A stretch of 64,000 bases of DNA from contig JAZGTN010000009.1 of assembly GCA_037783415.1 (NCBI GenBank), positions 5,394,001-5,458,000 of the forward strand, written 5' to 3'. Below are positions 34,625 through 46,186 of this stretch, in pieces. The stretch's first letter is position 1. Every line of letters begins with the position of its first letter. The notes under the pieces are model-generated. The model had not been told where the DNA came from. It was given only the letters and a program-made list of their open reading frames with translations, and ran no database searches. Source of the DNA: Leptasterias polaris (taxonomy: Eukaryota > Echinodermata > Asteroidea > Forcipulatida > Asteriidae). Both the position numbers and the translations under genes were made by a program.

Positions 34625-35078
34625 AAATAAGGGCACCAGTTATCCCAACATGCAAATTATTTATTGCGTGCATCCTTGAGAAATTACGTTAGTCATGCAG
34701 CGCTACTTCTGATTGTTCACTGAAAAGACTCATGGGTCGTTAAAACCGTGGACTTTCGGTGACACAAAATGCAGTAGATATTAATTGATAAATTATTTAA
34801 TACCATTTAACTCACAAAACTTGCAACAAATATCTTCTGAAGACAAACAACATTAAAACAATCTTTTCGAGAGAGCTGGGAAATTGTGGCGAACACCCAA
34901 GATCGAGGTAATAACGGACCAATCAAATGTGAGAAATAATCACACGTGAGAAAATCGTCGGTGGTACACACTCTCTTTCTAAAGCGTTGTTCGATGGAAA
35001 ATGAGGGCACCAGTTAACCCAACATGCAAATTGTTTATTGAGTGCATCCTTGAGAACTTACCTTAGTCATGCAGGGAC
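34625..35078. repeat. Direct repeat pair of about 80 bp
   Basis: 34619 to 34702 and 34990 to 35074 share GGGCACCAGTTA-CCCAACATGC and GTGCATCCTTGAGAA. The pair is 370 bp apart in the same orientation. Confidence 0.7.
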
Positions 35079-35079
35079 A

Positions 35080-36200
35080 AAGGCAGTTTCCAGAGATCCA
35101 TTCCCACCCTTGTTCTGTAAGTACTAAATCTTCATTTACTCTTCATTTATATTGCTAGACTTCAACTCATATTTGTGTACATAATTATGGTAATTTTATA
35201 TGATGATTATTGTTTTAATTCGTTTGGATTAGGTTATAATTTCTCATAAGATTCTTTGAAACTATTAGGACAGTCCACTAGGGGTCGTATTAATCTCATA
35301 GTCGAGCTAATTGTATTTTGATATGTTGTTGTTCTTGATGACATTTCTTGGATGATGCATTTTAGCTCCTTGCAAAGTTCTTGCTAGGATAAGTTTAGGT
35401 CTAAGTGTAGTTAATTTTGCTCTTTCTTTATAGTCTTTAATTGTTGCTTAGCCATTAAGGTGGTTGAGGTATATTTGTTTATTACTATTCCCTACTTGCA
35501 GTTTCAGACCCCACCTAAGACTTGTAGCATGGCTTATTAGTAATTGATACACCAGCTGTGTTATGAACCCTCAGGGTCATAGCTGAGTGGTAGTGGTATC
35601 AATTGGGTTATCGACATTGGCATAGCTACATCACACGACTCTGTGCTGTGTGAGTGAGGGTTTTACAGATAATCGCTATGTGATCAGTGTACCATTGGCA
35701 TTCACGATGACCACTTCCTTCTGGATTGTTTAGGTTACAGCCAAGGCTGCTGGCTCATTAGTATGAATTTGTCTTTATATACTTTCCCTTGTTGAGTGTA
35801 GCACTATAGCAGTGACCAAAGTTTTAGTGTTCGCATGGCTTCACTACTTGACTCAAGAGTTTTAGGGGAATATTTAATGAGCTGGACTGAGGAAGGACTT
35901 ATTCTTATAATTAAAGGGTATTATTAATGGTGTTCTGCTATTGTAGAAGTTTATCTTCTTGGGCGTTGAACATGTGTTCTTTGGCTACTGCTTTAAATAG
36001 GTTAAGGATTTACTTGAGCTAAATCTGATTTAATGTGTTATTTTCTATACTTAACTTTGTTTTACCAATTATTAGTATTAGTTTGACGTTTGCTTATTAT
36101 TGTTCTGTTCTGTTCTCTTTTATATAGACTTACCTATCAACCCTTTTTTGTTGCTATTCAATAAACTTACTTGTACAAATAACAAATTTGTCGGGTCACA
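35080..36200 (+). other. Unassigned 1.1 kb with LTR-like 3' end
   Basis: T-rich non-coding sequence with AATAAA at 36161 and an end GGGTCACA at 36193 to 36200, the same terminal bases as the candidate solo LTR at 16361. No matching left end was found, so no boundaries are claimed. Confidence 0.2.
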
Positions 36201-36551
36201 TATACATTAGGGAATTGTCAAAGAACAGTATCCTAACTTTGTATTCCAGCATATTCATAAAATAACAAACCTGTGACAATTGAAGATCAACTGGTCATCA
36301 AACATGTGAGAAAATAGTTGACACAAAAAATACCCAAAAATTACATTTACTTTCAAAGGGGATTGTTTATAACATTGTTAACAACAATAACAAGTTGCAT
36401 TCCCTTATTGGTGATCCCCTGGCTGCCGCTTCTCAGGTTGTGTCTTATGGGTGTGATCCCTGGCTACACGGCAGTTAACGGTTGAATGGCTTCTGACTGG
36501 CACCCCCGAACAAAGATATTAACAAAAAATAATAGACTGATCGCCAACAAA

Positions 36552-36626
36552 GGGCTTGATAGCCCAGTTGGTAGAGCGCCGGCACGTTAATCCGTATAGG
36601 TCGTTGGTTCAAATTCCCCTCTAATC
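36552..36626 (+). tRNA. tRNA-like sequence (pseudo-tRNA or SINE head)
   Basis: GGGCTTGATAGCCCAGTTGG then TAGAGCGCCGG give a D-arm and A box; GTTGGTTCAAATTCCCC gives a T-arm and B box. The acceptor ends do not pair well and the anticodon arm is irregular, so it is more likely a SINE head or pseudogene than a working tRNA. Confidence 0.45.
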
Positions 36627-37141
36627 ATGTATTATTATTTTTTTTTTCAACCCAAAATAAATGTTTCACAATATCAACAGCTCTCCAGTGTTCTGTACGA
36701 AGTAAGATTTATACATAAATTAAGTTCCCAAAAGTACACCCTGCCTTTAAAGGCCCTGTACACTATTGGTAAGATCGAAAAACACAAATGTTCACAGATT
36801 CACACGTAACTTACATGATTTAAAGTAAGTAATGGTAGAAAGGGTTCCTTAAAATATTTCTGCCTAAAATGCTATCGTTTCTGAGAAATGAGTAAAACAA
36901 TAGTTTTTATCGCGCGCGATAATAAACTCGATGTTTGAAAAACAGAAAACACATAAGATCTCTTTTCACTATTTTCTCGTGACCTCGATGACCAATTGAG
37001 CTCAAATTTTCACAGGTTTGTTATTTCATGTATGTGGTCGATTACACAAAACATGAACACTGTCTGTGATTATTTTGTCAGCTCTACCAATCCTGTATAA
37101 TATCTTTAAGTACACAATAACCCAATGGATCTATGTATTAC

Positions 37142-37306
37142 CCATTAGTCCACCAGTTCTGTTTTTATACTGTTCATCCAACTGCACAGTAACTTCAGCA
37201 AAACCGTCGCGCACAGTGACTGAAAACTGGATACCCTCTTCATAAACAGCATTGACTTTGGGCGGATCCTCTTCCATTGATACAGTGAAATTGCCAATCA
37301 GTATTC
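37142..37306 (-). CDS. Exon 13: VWD domain, second half
   Basis: A 165-bp exon, phase 1 to 1. It shows V-x-A-V-Y-E-E-G-I-Q-F-S-V, then the VQLDEQYKNRTGGLMG block that marks the late part of MUC4-like VWD domains (typically LP..Y.N.T.GLLG). Sequons at NFT and NRT. Donor GTAATA is weaker than its neighbours. Confidence 0.88.
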
Positions 37307-37777
37307 CTGAAAAACAAAATCATACAACAAAAGATGTCTTCATTGATAGCGTACATAAAGATCTTTGTCACTTGATTTGTGGAACATGCGACAAGCTTTA
37401 TTTTATCATAGTATATATATATTATGGTATATTTTATTCACATTATCACATTGTGACCCGAAGGCCAAATTGCATGATAATTTACGATATTAAAAACATC
37501 AAAATCACAGCAAACAAGAATATAAAAAAACAACAACAATATGGGTTGGTTAAGAATCTAGAAGAAAAACTAAAATTAGTACATTGCACATACTAGCAGA
37601 TTTGTCTGCCACAAATCATTGAAAAAATTTAAAATTAAAAAGCTGCTCACAAGGAGGCACTATTTAGATATTTGGTAAAAAGTAAGCACGGGCTGTTTTA
37701 TTATTAATCTAAATGCGAGTAATAATCTAGCACAGATTTGAGGTGGTGGCACTAAATTAAAAAATATTAAAAGCTGT

Positions 37778-38794
37778 TCACAGAGCAAAAGATTCTACTT
37801 GTTCAGCAAGCTGATGATAGGGTATTGGGCTGTTTTTGAATCGTGATGTCCTGGTGCGTAAGTGTGAATAATGGTGTGCATTACGCAGGTTGCGGGCGTG
37901 AGACTCCCGTCTGGTAGGAGGGAGAAGATCATGTGTACGTTCTGAATTGGCAAGTCCTTCGGCCAAGCTGAGACAATCATTCTCCCTCCTATCAGCAAGA
38001 GACTCAAGCCCGCAAAGCTGCATAGCATCCGCATACGAAGTATAGCGCTGTGCCAAAATGGTTCTGCATGCACGTTTTTGCAGGTGCTCCAGAGTCTTCT
38101 TCTGGGCAGCAGTTATTGAGGAAGACCAAGTAACATCTGCATATTCAACAGCAGGCTTCACATCACTTTTATAAATTGATATGAGCTCAACATCATTAAA
38201 TCCAAACCTCTTAAGCAGGCGGAGCATATACAGTTTTTGATTGGCTTTCTTAGAAATTTAATTGATATTTTTATCCCATCGGAGGTCATTCTGTAGCCAG
38301 ACTCCTAGGACCTTTGCCTCAGATACAAAGTTCAGAGGGACTCCCGCAATGCTCAACTCGGCATGTGGTGGGGGTTTAGTTTTGAAACATGTTGGGATGG
38401 CTTGACACTTGGAGGGATTCAGGCTGAGTTTGTTGGTGTTGGTCCATTCAGTAAATTAATCAAGAACTACTTGCAGCCCACTAGGCTGGAAGCAGGAACG
38501 ATTTTCAGCAAATGTCAAGTCATCCACATATTTCCAGCACTTAATCTTTTCACCCAAATCATAAGCAGCGTCATTAATAACAACCTGTAAACCAATGGGG
38601 CAGAGTTTAGTTCCTTGCGGGAGAGCTCCACTGAGAACCTTGAGAGTGCTTGGTTGTATCGTACACATTGGGCGCGGTTGCTGACAAAGTCACACAACCA
38701 AGGGACGATGGATCTACGGACTCCCAAGCGGATAAATTTCTCAATGAGGATGGTATGATCATAGAGCAAGGACAGACTGTCCTTGCTCTATGAT
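37778..38794 (-). mobile_element. Non-LTR retrotransposon remnant (reverse transcriptase end)
   Basis: Minus strand, in the intron 37307 to 39193. The right part reads LYDHTILIEKFIRLGVRRSI and VPWLCDFVSNRAQCVRYNQ; a second frame gives ALPQGTKLCPIGLQVVINDA and KYVDDLTFAE with the catalytic YVDD; the left part (37778 to 38227) reads MLRLLKRFGFNDVELISIYK, VEYADVTWSS, and C-terminal RTSRFKNSPIPY. One frameshift and one stop separate the parts, so it is a dead, 5'-truncated copy of a LINE. The right end is a perfect hairpin. Confidence 0.85.
38758..38794. repeat. Perfect 18-bp hairpin at the LINE's truncated end
   Basis: ATCATAGAGCAAGGACAG (38758 to 38775) is followed after one base by its exact reverse complement (38777 to 38794). 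Confidence 0.9.
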
Positions 38795-39193
38795 ATGATC
38801 AATCATATGACCCCTTGCACAACGCCCAGTAGGTAGGCACATACACCGATGTGGGGATTCTTCAACAATGGAACAAAGGTTCCTGAAATATGTTTTCTTT
38901 GTTAAACTGGCTTACTCATAAGGAAAATATTTAGAAAGGGATTAATAATATAACAAGAATGACAAATCCCAGAAACTATGCATGTATAAGACTGTGTGCA
39001 CTAACATGCGCCTACCCTGGCTGCCATTTTGGAAGTCATACATGACTCCCAAAATGGTAGAAATGGTAGACACACATTGTGCGTTCGGCGTTGTGCGTTT
39101 AAGTTTATGGTTGCATCATGTTAACAAATATAATTACTATTGTGTTTTGGGGTTTTTATAATATTTTTTAAAGTATTAAACTAGCTGGCTTAC

Positions 39194-39272
39194 CATCTGC
39201 AGTTGGCGTTACTACTTCACCATTTACGGTTGTTATCAGACCAGTTGCTGTTTCATTCAATTTGATTTCAAT
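39194..39272 (-). CDS. Exon 12: VWD domain, middle
   Basis: A 79-bp exon, phase 0 to 1, donor GTAAGC. It encodes IEIKLNETATGLITTVNGEV, the strand and variable loop in the centre of the VWD. It contains an N-glycosylation sequon, Asn-Glu-Thr. Found from the phase and the protein fit with exons 11 and 13. Confidence 0.82.
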
Positions 39273-39639
39273 CTAAAACACAAATCATAATAGGAAGTGG
39301 GTAAATTATAACCGGCTCTTTCAAAGAAGGGATTTTGTTACTGAACGTCCTGTTAGCGAACCAGACTCAAACTTCTGGTCAGAGTGTTCGTTCAGGTTCT
39401 GGTCTTGAGTCATGTGTAATTTAATTTTCATTTCATGTATTCTATTTATTAATTCTGGTTGTGAAGACAAGACTCTCAGAAAAGCGAACTTATAATCACT
39501 ATACTAGTCAAAAACCCCGGAGAGAAGACAATGATGGAAGTTTCAGTTTTAGATGTGCAAGGAAAACCTCAGATAATTATTCCAGGGAAACCCCACGCGA
39601 TCAAGCAGGGACTGAAATCCTAATCTACATAGTGCTCCT

Positions 39640-39710
39640 GGTAAGATTCGAACCGGCGTCCCAGAGGTGAAAGGCGAGGCAAGATACCACTACACCAACC
39701 TGACTGCCCA
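39640..39710 (-). mobile_element. tRNA-like SINE head
   Basis: Minus strand: TGGTGTAGTGGTATCTTGCC (A box) and GGTTCGAATC (39645 to 39654, B box), like a Gly/Asp-type tRNA. Located in the intron 39273 to 40208, which otherwise shows nothing. Confidence 0.55.
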
Positions 39711-40208
39711 ATGACGGCATAAAAGCATAATGACGGGCGGCAGAAATTTAGCAGGTTCATAATGAACCATTTTACTCAAAATTATTGCAATATGTGAATG
39801 AATACTTTTAGAAGTTTAACAACTTGTAACAGGTAGGCTGTGATTATTATCAAACCATAACAGGGCAAATACACTCAAAACTCACAGGTAAAATGATCCA
39901 ACCCATTTTTGAGTCGGTATGACCAGGAATACCTGTGTCAAAATCACCAGACATGGGTAAAACTGACAAGAATCCTATCAAAAATACAATGTTTTTGACA
40001 AGTTCCCGGGTTATGCCCCTGGGACCCGGAAACCGGGTAAATTTTAAGATTTGTTGGGGAATGTAAAGAAGTGATTTTTACAGCCCTGCATTAGTTTTTA
40101 TTTGACAATGTTTGTAAATCTAATGTTCTCCACCATATTGGGACTCTCCAGTGGGAAAATACAGTTATTTTAACAAATAGCTTTTACCATAACAAATAAA
40201 ATACCAAC

Positions 40209-40426
40209 CCTTGCATCATTTGTGTACTCAGCTGCAAATCCGGCATTGAACGTAGCATCGGTAAGCTCCTGTGTTTTTGTATTTGTTGCCCGTTGTGTAC
40301 GTGCTTGCAGCTCGAAGAGTCTCTCGCCATTATTCTGAATAAGAATCATCGTGTATTCGCCGAAGCCGTTGAAAGTATACCCCACCCCGTCCAATGTTCC
40401 GATATGTGGATCACCGTTCACACGGG
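40209..40426 (-). CDS. Exon 11: start of VWD domain with GDPH motif
   Basis: A 218-bp exon, phase 1 to 0. It opens with VNGDPHIGTLDGVGYTFNGF, the N-terminus of a von Willebrand D domain of the MUC4 type. The GDPH at 40404 to 40415 is the motif at which MUC4, MUC2 and MUC5AC are known to cleave themselves between Asp and Pro. The exon then has GEYTMILIQ and FELQARTQR. Like MUC4, this VWD has no cysteines in the part seen. Confidence 0.92.
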
Positions 40427-41082
40427 CTAGATATAGACAACAATAATTGAAATTCATGTCATCGCAGTTTTATTGATGAACAAAGAGTTGAGCATTAGTT
40501 GCAACTTGTAACCATGTATCAACCTTCAGTGTACAAAGAAAAATGTATAACAAACTGAAGAGGAGTGAAAATAATCGTACTACACTTGTTGGGGATTAAA
40601 CAAAGAAAAAGTCAACAAAAAAGGGGTGTCAATCATTATCCCTGTATAGTGTCAGCAGCTAACACATGTCGCCCTGAGGCACCTTGATGTAGAGCCTCCA
40701 TGATGAGCATACTTTCATAAACCATGACAGATTGCACAGGAAAAAACAGGTCACAAGCCAAAGTACCATGCTATGTATTTTAAATGTGACTTATTTCCCT
40801 TCCGATTGTTGCTAAACCGAAAGCACCATGCTCTGTTAAACAGCTTGAAGGAGATTTTGGCCCTCATCCTAGCAGGCAGAATTTACCTACAGGTCACATG
40901 CAGGTAATCCTAAGGTATTCACAAGAAATTAATTTGGATAAATGGTAGGCCATCAAAGGGGCTCTGTAATAGTTTATTGGCTAGTAATATTTAACCAACC
41001 CCCAACCCACTGAACAACCCCCCACCCCCCCCAACAAAAAAAATAAATAATAATACTAACTAGACATACTTTTTTGTAGGAA

Positions 41083-42152
41083 ACAAAACAGAGGTGTTCG
41101 GTGTGACCTCGTGTTTCAAAGAAATGTTATAAACAATGTATTAAATATTGATATACTTCTATAGAGTCTTTAGAATGGTGGTTCTAAAGATTTGACCAAA
41201 CGTTTTGGATGTAACACATCCCAGCTTGAGTACATGCAAAGTTTCCATTTGATCACTAAAGTTGTTCTGTACATATAGATCTTGTAAAACACTACCTTGG
41301 TGGTGACATAACATGAAAACTGATGACGTCGTGAAAACGTAACTCCACATTATATCCTTGTAGGACCTTCCAAGTCTCATGCAAAATGAAATTTGACTAT
41401 AGCTTGCTTTGTACTGAAGATATGTAATAATTAGTCAAAATTTCACAAATTTGTATAAACAAAAATTGATGACGTCATCAAGTCGTCACTCTAGCTTTGA
41501 GTAGTCAACATCACTGTCTATCAACATGCCAAGTTTCAACTCAGTCAAACTTGTGGTTTTGTAGATACACAGCTTCAAAAAGTAAACCTTTAACGCGATA
41601 CCACGTGACACATGATGACGTCATCAATCTAAAAATTCACACATATGTTGTCTGCATGAAGGTCATTATGTATACCAATTTTGAAACGATTATCATAAAT
41701 TTCACCACAGACATCTAGTAAAAGTGTATTTGGAGCTGTTTTTAAGCTGCCGCTAGAGGGCGCTTTTAGATTTAATGACGTCACCGGTCCAATTTTTTTT
41801 TAATCAGACCGTTGCCGGACTATAACATCGTTGAAAACGACTTGAAAAAATTCGCCACTTTTGCCACTTTCAAGTTATAAGACACTTCCGGTTTCGACCG
41901 GAAGTAGAGGTCATGTCAGGTCACGCACACGACAAAAAAAAGACCTATATGACCCAAGTATGATCCCGCATAAAACAACCGCCGGCCTCTTAAGTGTGAT
42001 TTGTTACAGAATTTCAAAGATTTAATTATTTTTTTCTGAAAACCTTGTAATTTGACACCTGATGACGTCATCATGACGTAACTAAAGCGGTTTCATCTCC
42101 TAATGCTTAAGAACAATAAAAAAAACCGAACAAAAACAAGAGGTGTTCGGCT
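41083..42152 (+). repeat. Dispersed repeat rich in TGACGTCA palindromes
   Basis: AGAGGTGTTCGG begins and ends this stretch (41089 and 42139). It contains GATGACGTCATCA-type palindromes near 41325, 41469, 41617, 41774 and 42062. The part 41530 to 41845 matches the reverse complement of 56690 to 56925, so it is a repeat family. No coding sequence was recognised. It is in the 3.8-kb intron 40427 to 44186. Confidence 0.6.
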
Positions 42153-42165
42153 GTCGCCCTAACAC

Positions 42166-42840
42166 CTAATAAATAAAACAAACAACTAATTCCAGTCTCT
42201 GTCTTGCTCTATTGTGATACATTACCATTTCCATCCATTCATAAGGGACCATTGACCCAGCCTGAGGTTTCAGGTTTTCACCTTCTTGGACATCTCCACT
42301 AAATGCCAGTTGGAAGAGGTTTCTCAGGCATTGCAAAAAGTGCTGCCATGCGAAGTTGGTCATCTTTATCGAGATCGAAAGTTATTATCTCCCGATGATA
42401 CTTTCTATATGTTTGTATAAGACAAATATACGTCCCCTAATGAAGTAGCCTACTCTTTTTACATTTGGGCCGGAACTTCTGCCTGTCAGTTATATTTGCT
42501 AGATAGAGTGTAGAAGCGTATTGTTAATCTTGTTGGTGAAGGTTTGGGATCAACATTACATCCTCTTTCCCAACATAGGCCTGTAGCCAACCTCTGTCTT
42601 TTCTACGAATATTTTCAGGTACATGTTCCACCAGTGTGTCCGAACTAGATCCTCCTGCAAGAATGTTTGAGCGTGAAACCAGGCTTGCTGCTTCTTCTCG
42701 CCCATACACTCTTGCTTTGCCGGTATGTAAAACAAAGAGGCATTCCTGCTAACAGCTTTAAGCCAAAGACTGCATCTCTTTGGAAATCCTTGACTGGTGA
42801 ACGTTTATCCTCCATCCTACAATCTATACTGTTTTAAGAG
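42166..42840 (-). pseudogene. Unidentified coding-like remnant
   Basis: Two open stretches on the minus strand have protein-like composition: 42166 to 42363 (MTNFAWQHFLQCL, then SMVPYEWMEMVMYHNRAR) and 42524 to 42709 (ASLVSRSNILAGGSSSD, RKDRGWLQAYVGKEDVM). No splice sites link them and neither is required by the host gene. I do not recognise the family; a processed pseudogene or transposon fragment is likely. Confidence 0.3.
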
Positions 42841-43033
42841 GAATATCAATTCCTAACTTCAGCTCCCCCGAGTTGTTTTCATCTGTAATATTTTTCTTCT
42901 TGTAGCCCCTTATCCAAGAGTGACCGTTAGCCTTGTTTGGGGCAAATATCAATAATAAAGACTATTAAATAAAGCCATCTAACAAAATACAAACACTGCA
43001 CTTCATACTCTTGTGAAATGTGAAGTTACTCAC

Positions 43034-44186
43034 CCCAAAACGGCGGTCTGTAATTCCGGCACCCCATTAATGGCCTGTGCTGTCTGTACAAGTAGCAAAG
43101 CGTTGAGGCCTCACAGCAGTAGTAACGTGGAAGAATGTCAGCATCTGTTTAAAATGTTAAAGGCAAATAATGCTCGTAACGAAATATATGTTTTACAATC
43201 TGGAAGCCCAAATTTTCTACTAAAAACTGTAACAACAATAATATGTGAGTATACTCATTTTTCAAGCCAAATAGGCCTCGCAAGCACCATACAGAATCAT
43301 CACTGCTGTTTATCGGAACCCTCATGAGTGCCGAAACTTACTACCTCAACTGCATACTTGGTAAACAGGTTGCTTCAATGTTATACATCAACAGTCTCTA
43401 TCTAGCCGGTGGCCATTTACTCCCAGCTGATGATAAGCATTTATTTAAGGGCACTGTGCCGTCTGATTAAACTCCACAAAATGGCGGATCGTGTATTCAG
43501 CTGGTTGTATTTCCATGGGCAAACTTTTGTTTTTGTTAACGACTACTAACTAACTACACCACACTGGTGTTTAAGTTCATGAACAACTCTTAAAAGGTTA
43601 TGCAGTAATTACAGCAAAATGTTGAGACGCTGGAAGGCAAATCATCTTGACCAAAGATACGTCTCAAGTGTTGCAATTGTGAATTTTAGTTGTATACAGT
43701 AGACTTATCAGCAATATTACAATAAGGTCTAGACCAGTAGTCCTACCATAAAGCAAACGGTTTGTTTTGTTGTTTTTATTTTGAGATTTAAGTCACATCT
43801 CCGCTCACCAACAGAGGGTGGTAGTCTTTCCATCATTGCTGATTAAACATTTGAACTTAAAGCTCATTGAAGTCTCCTCATTCTCAATCCTTTAAGGTCA
43901 CATGCCAATAATTATCATAGTTAGACTTAATCCATCAATAAACCCCTTGCATAATATGATGTCACAAGCTTTAGCGTCATGACCGAGGTCAGTGAAGACC
44001 TTTCATTGGCCAAGATATGTGGCGCGGCCCAGACATGCGTGTAAATTTCCGTTGTTTGACATCAACATTGGCGGCAAATACTGATGATATCTCAAACTAA
44101 CAAAAACCGAACTTTTACAGTCAAAATCACATGTGACTTGAAATGTCCAAATGTGTGAGCAAATGTTTAAAATTCACTATACTTAC
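43034..44186. other. Rest of the intron before the VWD exon
   Basis: Unassigned. A donor-like GTGAGT lies next to a short open stretch at about 43034 to 43090 on the minus strand, but including it would break a perfect join between exons 10 and 11. Confidence 0.3.
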
Positions 44187-44363
44187 TATACCGCGATCGG
44201 TAACGGTCATTGCTATAAAACAGCGGACTGAGTGGATAGGACTCAAACACTGTAGCAATAGCTGCACTTCTCACACCGAACTGAAGACTTCCTGAGAATC
44301 TACTGTAGCAGCAATGGACACCTGGCACACCAGGGAACAGCAATCTTCGCACAAAACAATAGT
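44187..44363 (-). CDS. Exon 10: end of AMOP domain
   Basis: A 177-bp exon, phase 1 to 1. It contains the conserved PG..G.HCCY motif of AMOP (FPGVPGVHCCYS), a hydrophobic middle, then YPLSPLFYSNDRYRSRY, the stretch that normally precedes a VWD. Joined to the next exon it reads RYTRVNGDPH with no gap, so no extra exon is needed in the 3.8-kb intron between them. Confidence 0.9.
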
Positions 44364-44898
44364 CTAAAAAGAACATTAAAATAAATTAACAATATTTTCA
44401 ATTGAATCAACAAGAGTTTCTGCCATTAACATATCTAGAATCATGGTCATGTTGACATAGATCAGAACTGCCTAGATACTCAATTCTTTATTTGTTTATT
44501 TTACAATTAACTGTCATTTTATAAAGTTTAATATTAGTGATAATTGGCAACTGTTATAGAACTATTTCATAAAATAGCGATTGCAACTCTCTTCATGTTA
44601 CAAGATTTCATTTACCAAAATGTGGTAGTTGGCCTCACAATTCGTACTTTACTGACATTTGTATAGCCCCAATAGTTTGGCACTGTCTTAGACCATGCTT
44701 AAACATTTGGTATGCAGAGATTGTTAAAAACATTGTCACAAAAATGTTTTCAATCAGATTGTCAAAAACCGTGTCAAGATTGGTGGTTTATTAGCAAAGG
44801 TAATTTTTTCTAATGATGTCTGTAAGTCCTCGTAATATAAATTGCCCATTGTGGCATGGCCCCTTAGGTAGTAAACTAAACAAAAACAAAAAACGATA

Positions 44899-45120
44899 TC
44901 GTGGTCGAGCAGCGGACTCAAGCTCGGTTGTTTCCTATCAGCAGAGGGTTGGTTTGAGTCTTGGTTGCGGCACTGGTGTCCATGAGGAAGATATTATACT
45001 GGCATTACTTTGTCCTTCGGAAGACACAGCCACGGATCCCTCTCTATGGTCCTGTGTACAAGGATTGGTGGGTGACTTAAAATAACCCAGAACGCTTATG
45101 AGAAAGTAGGAGTTAACCCC
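44899..45120 (+). mobile_element. tRNA-derived SINE
   Basis: A box ATCGTGGTCGAGCAGCGG around 44899 to 44915, degenerate B box GGTTTGAGTCTTGG to 44964, then GGCACTGGTGTCCATGAGG and CCTTCGGAAGACACAGCC. Same family as the copies at 11460, 29331 and 31910. Confidence 0.65.
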
Positions 45121-45281
45121 GGTTGTTCTGGTTCATACAGGTACCTTTATGTACATGTTTCTCAGGCTTGCGAGCTACAGCGATTAAGTTCACTTATAAG
45201 GCATGCTTGATTTTATTACCAGAATTATATAATAATTATAATAATAGTAACAATAACAATATTATTTGCAAACAAACTTAC

Positions 45282-45741
45282 AGTACCGACGCACACTCGA
45301 GTATGTAGGAAGAACATGATTTGTGCTGATAAAGATAAAATTCCGGTCCCGAAATGCCATGCCCAGACTACATGGGCAAGTGTGAGCTGTAAACAAATAA
45401 GCTATATAGTTGACAAATGTTTGTGGCTTTTGCCTCTCCGAAGCCTCCCAGCGCCTGCACTCCAACCTTGGGTTCTTGAAGTTATCAGGGAGCGTATCAA
45501 CTTTATACACCCATCGTCCTTGGAGTCCCGAATTTCCTATCAGACTACCAGGCGTGTATTGCTGATTGTATGACACAGGTAAATAAACTGGATTTATCGA
45601 CCGTCCAAAGTAAATTCCTTGAATAACAATTGGGCTGAATAACAGATATCGGTTCCAGTTCATGTTGCACGGGTGGTAATTGAAGATAACGAATCCGCGA
45701 ACGTAATCAGTCACAAGCACAGCTTGGAATGTGTTGACGCC
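45282..45741 (-). CDS. Exon 9: end of NIDO and start of AMOP
   Basis: A 460-bp exon, phase 0 to 1, the longest in the window. It begins with the NIDO C-terminus (NTFQAVLVTDYVRGFVIFNY), then a linker, then the first half of an AMOP domain with L-E-C-R-R-W and the HTCPCSLGMAFRDRNF block. AMOP is a cysteine-rich module linked to cell adhesion. Donor GTAAGT. Confidence 0.9.
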
Positions 45742-46186
45742 CTGGAATAAGAAAAGTATATATATATAACAATAACAATAATAATTTTTCGGGATGACAA
45801 GGTTGGAAAGAATAGGATGTCAAATTGTTGATGACGACATCTTGGAAACTTCTAAATGCTATGAATATGACATCATCTTGAAAAATGATTTCCAATGTGT
45901 GGTTTATCTCTTAGGAGAAAATCAAATCGTGTTTCAAGTTTAATATAAGTTTCTTGACAGGAATGTTGTTTCTTGCATTGCCGAAGTGTTTCTTTTGCAT
46001 AATGCAAATTGCATTGTCTGCTTAGGCAATTTGTATGAAAACAAAAAAGTAATTGTGTGACACCAGCCTGCCATGGATAAGCATTTGGCAAATAATATTT
46101 CCTGAGGAAAGAGCCTACGGTTTAACATTCTAGAAATGGCTCAATGCTTTCCCAGTTCAACAGTAAGTTACAGTACATGTTCTTAC

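Noticed and set aside
32455..36200. A 3.7-kb element bounded by TGTGAC and GTCACA with TATA on both sides
   Set aside because: The ends match but there is no primer site, no coding sequence and no repeated LTR; with a SINE-like and foldback element inside it is probably coincidence.
37252..37596. Plus-strand 114-codon open frame overlapping exon 13
   Set aside because: It runs antisense to a VWD exon and into AT-rich intron; composition is not protein-like.
42125..42160. Helitron-like 3' hairpin (GGTGTT...AACACC then CTAA)
   Set aside because: The hairpin is weak and no 5' TC end or AT target site could be shown.
43034..43090. Possible extra exon with GTGAGT donor on the minus strand
   Set aside because: Exons 10 and 11 already join exactly at the conserved Y-T-R-V-N-G-D-P-H, so an exon here would disrupt the domain.
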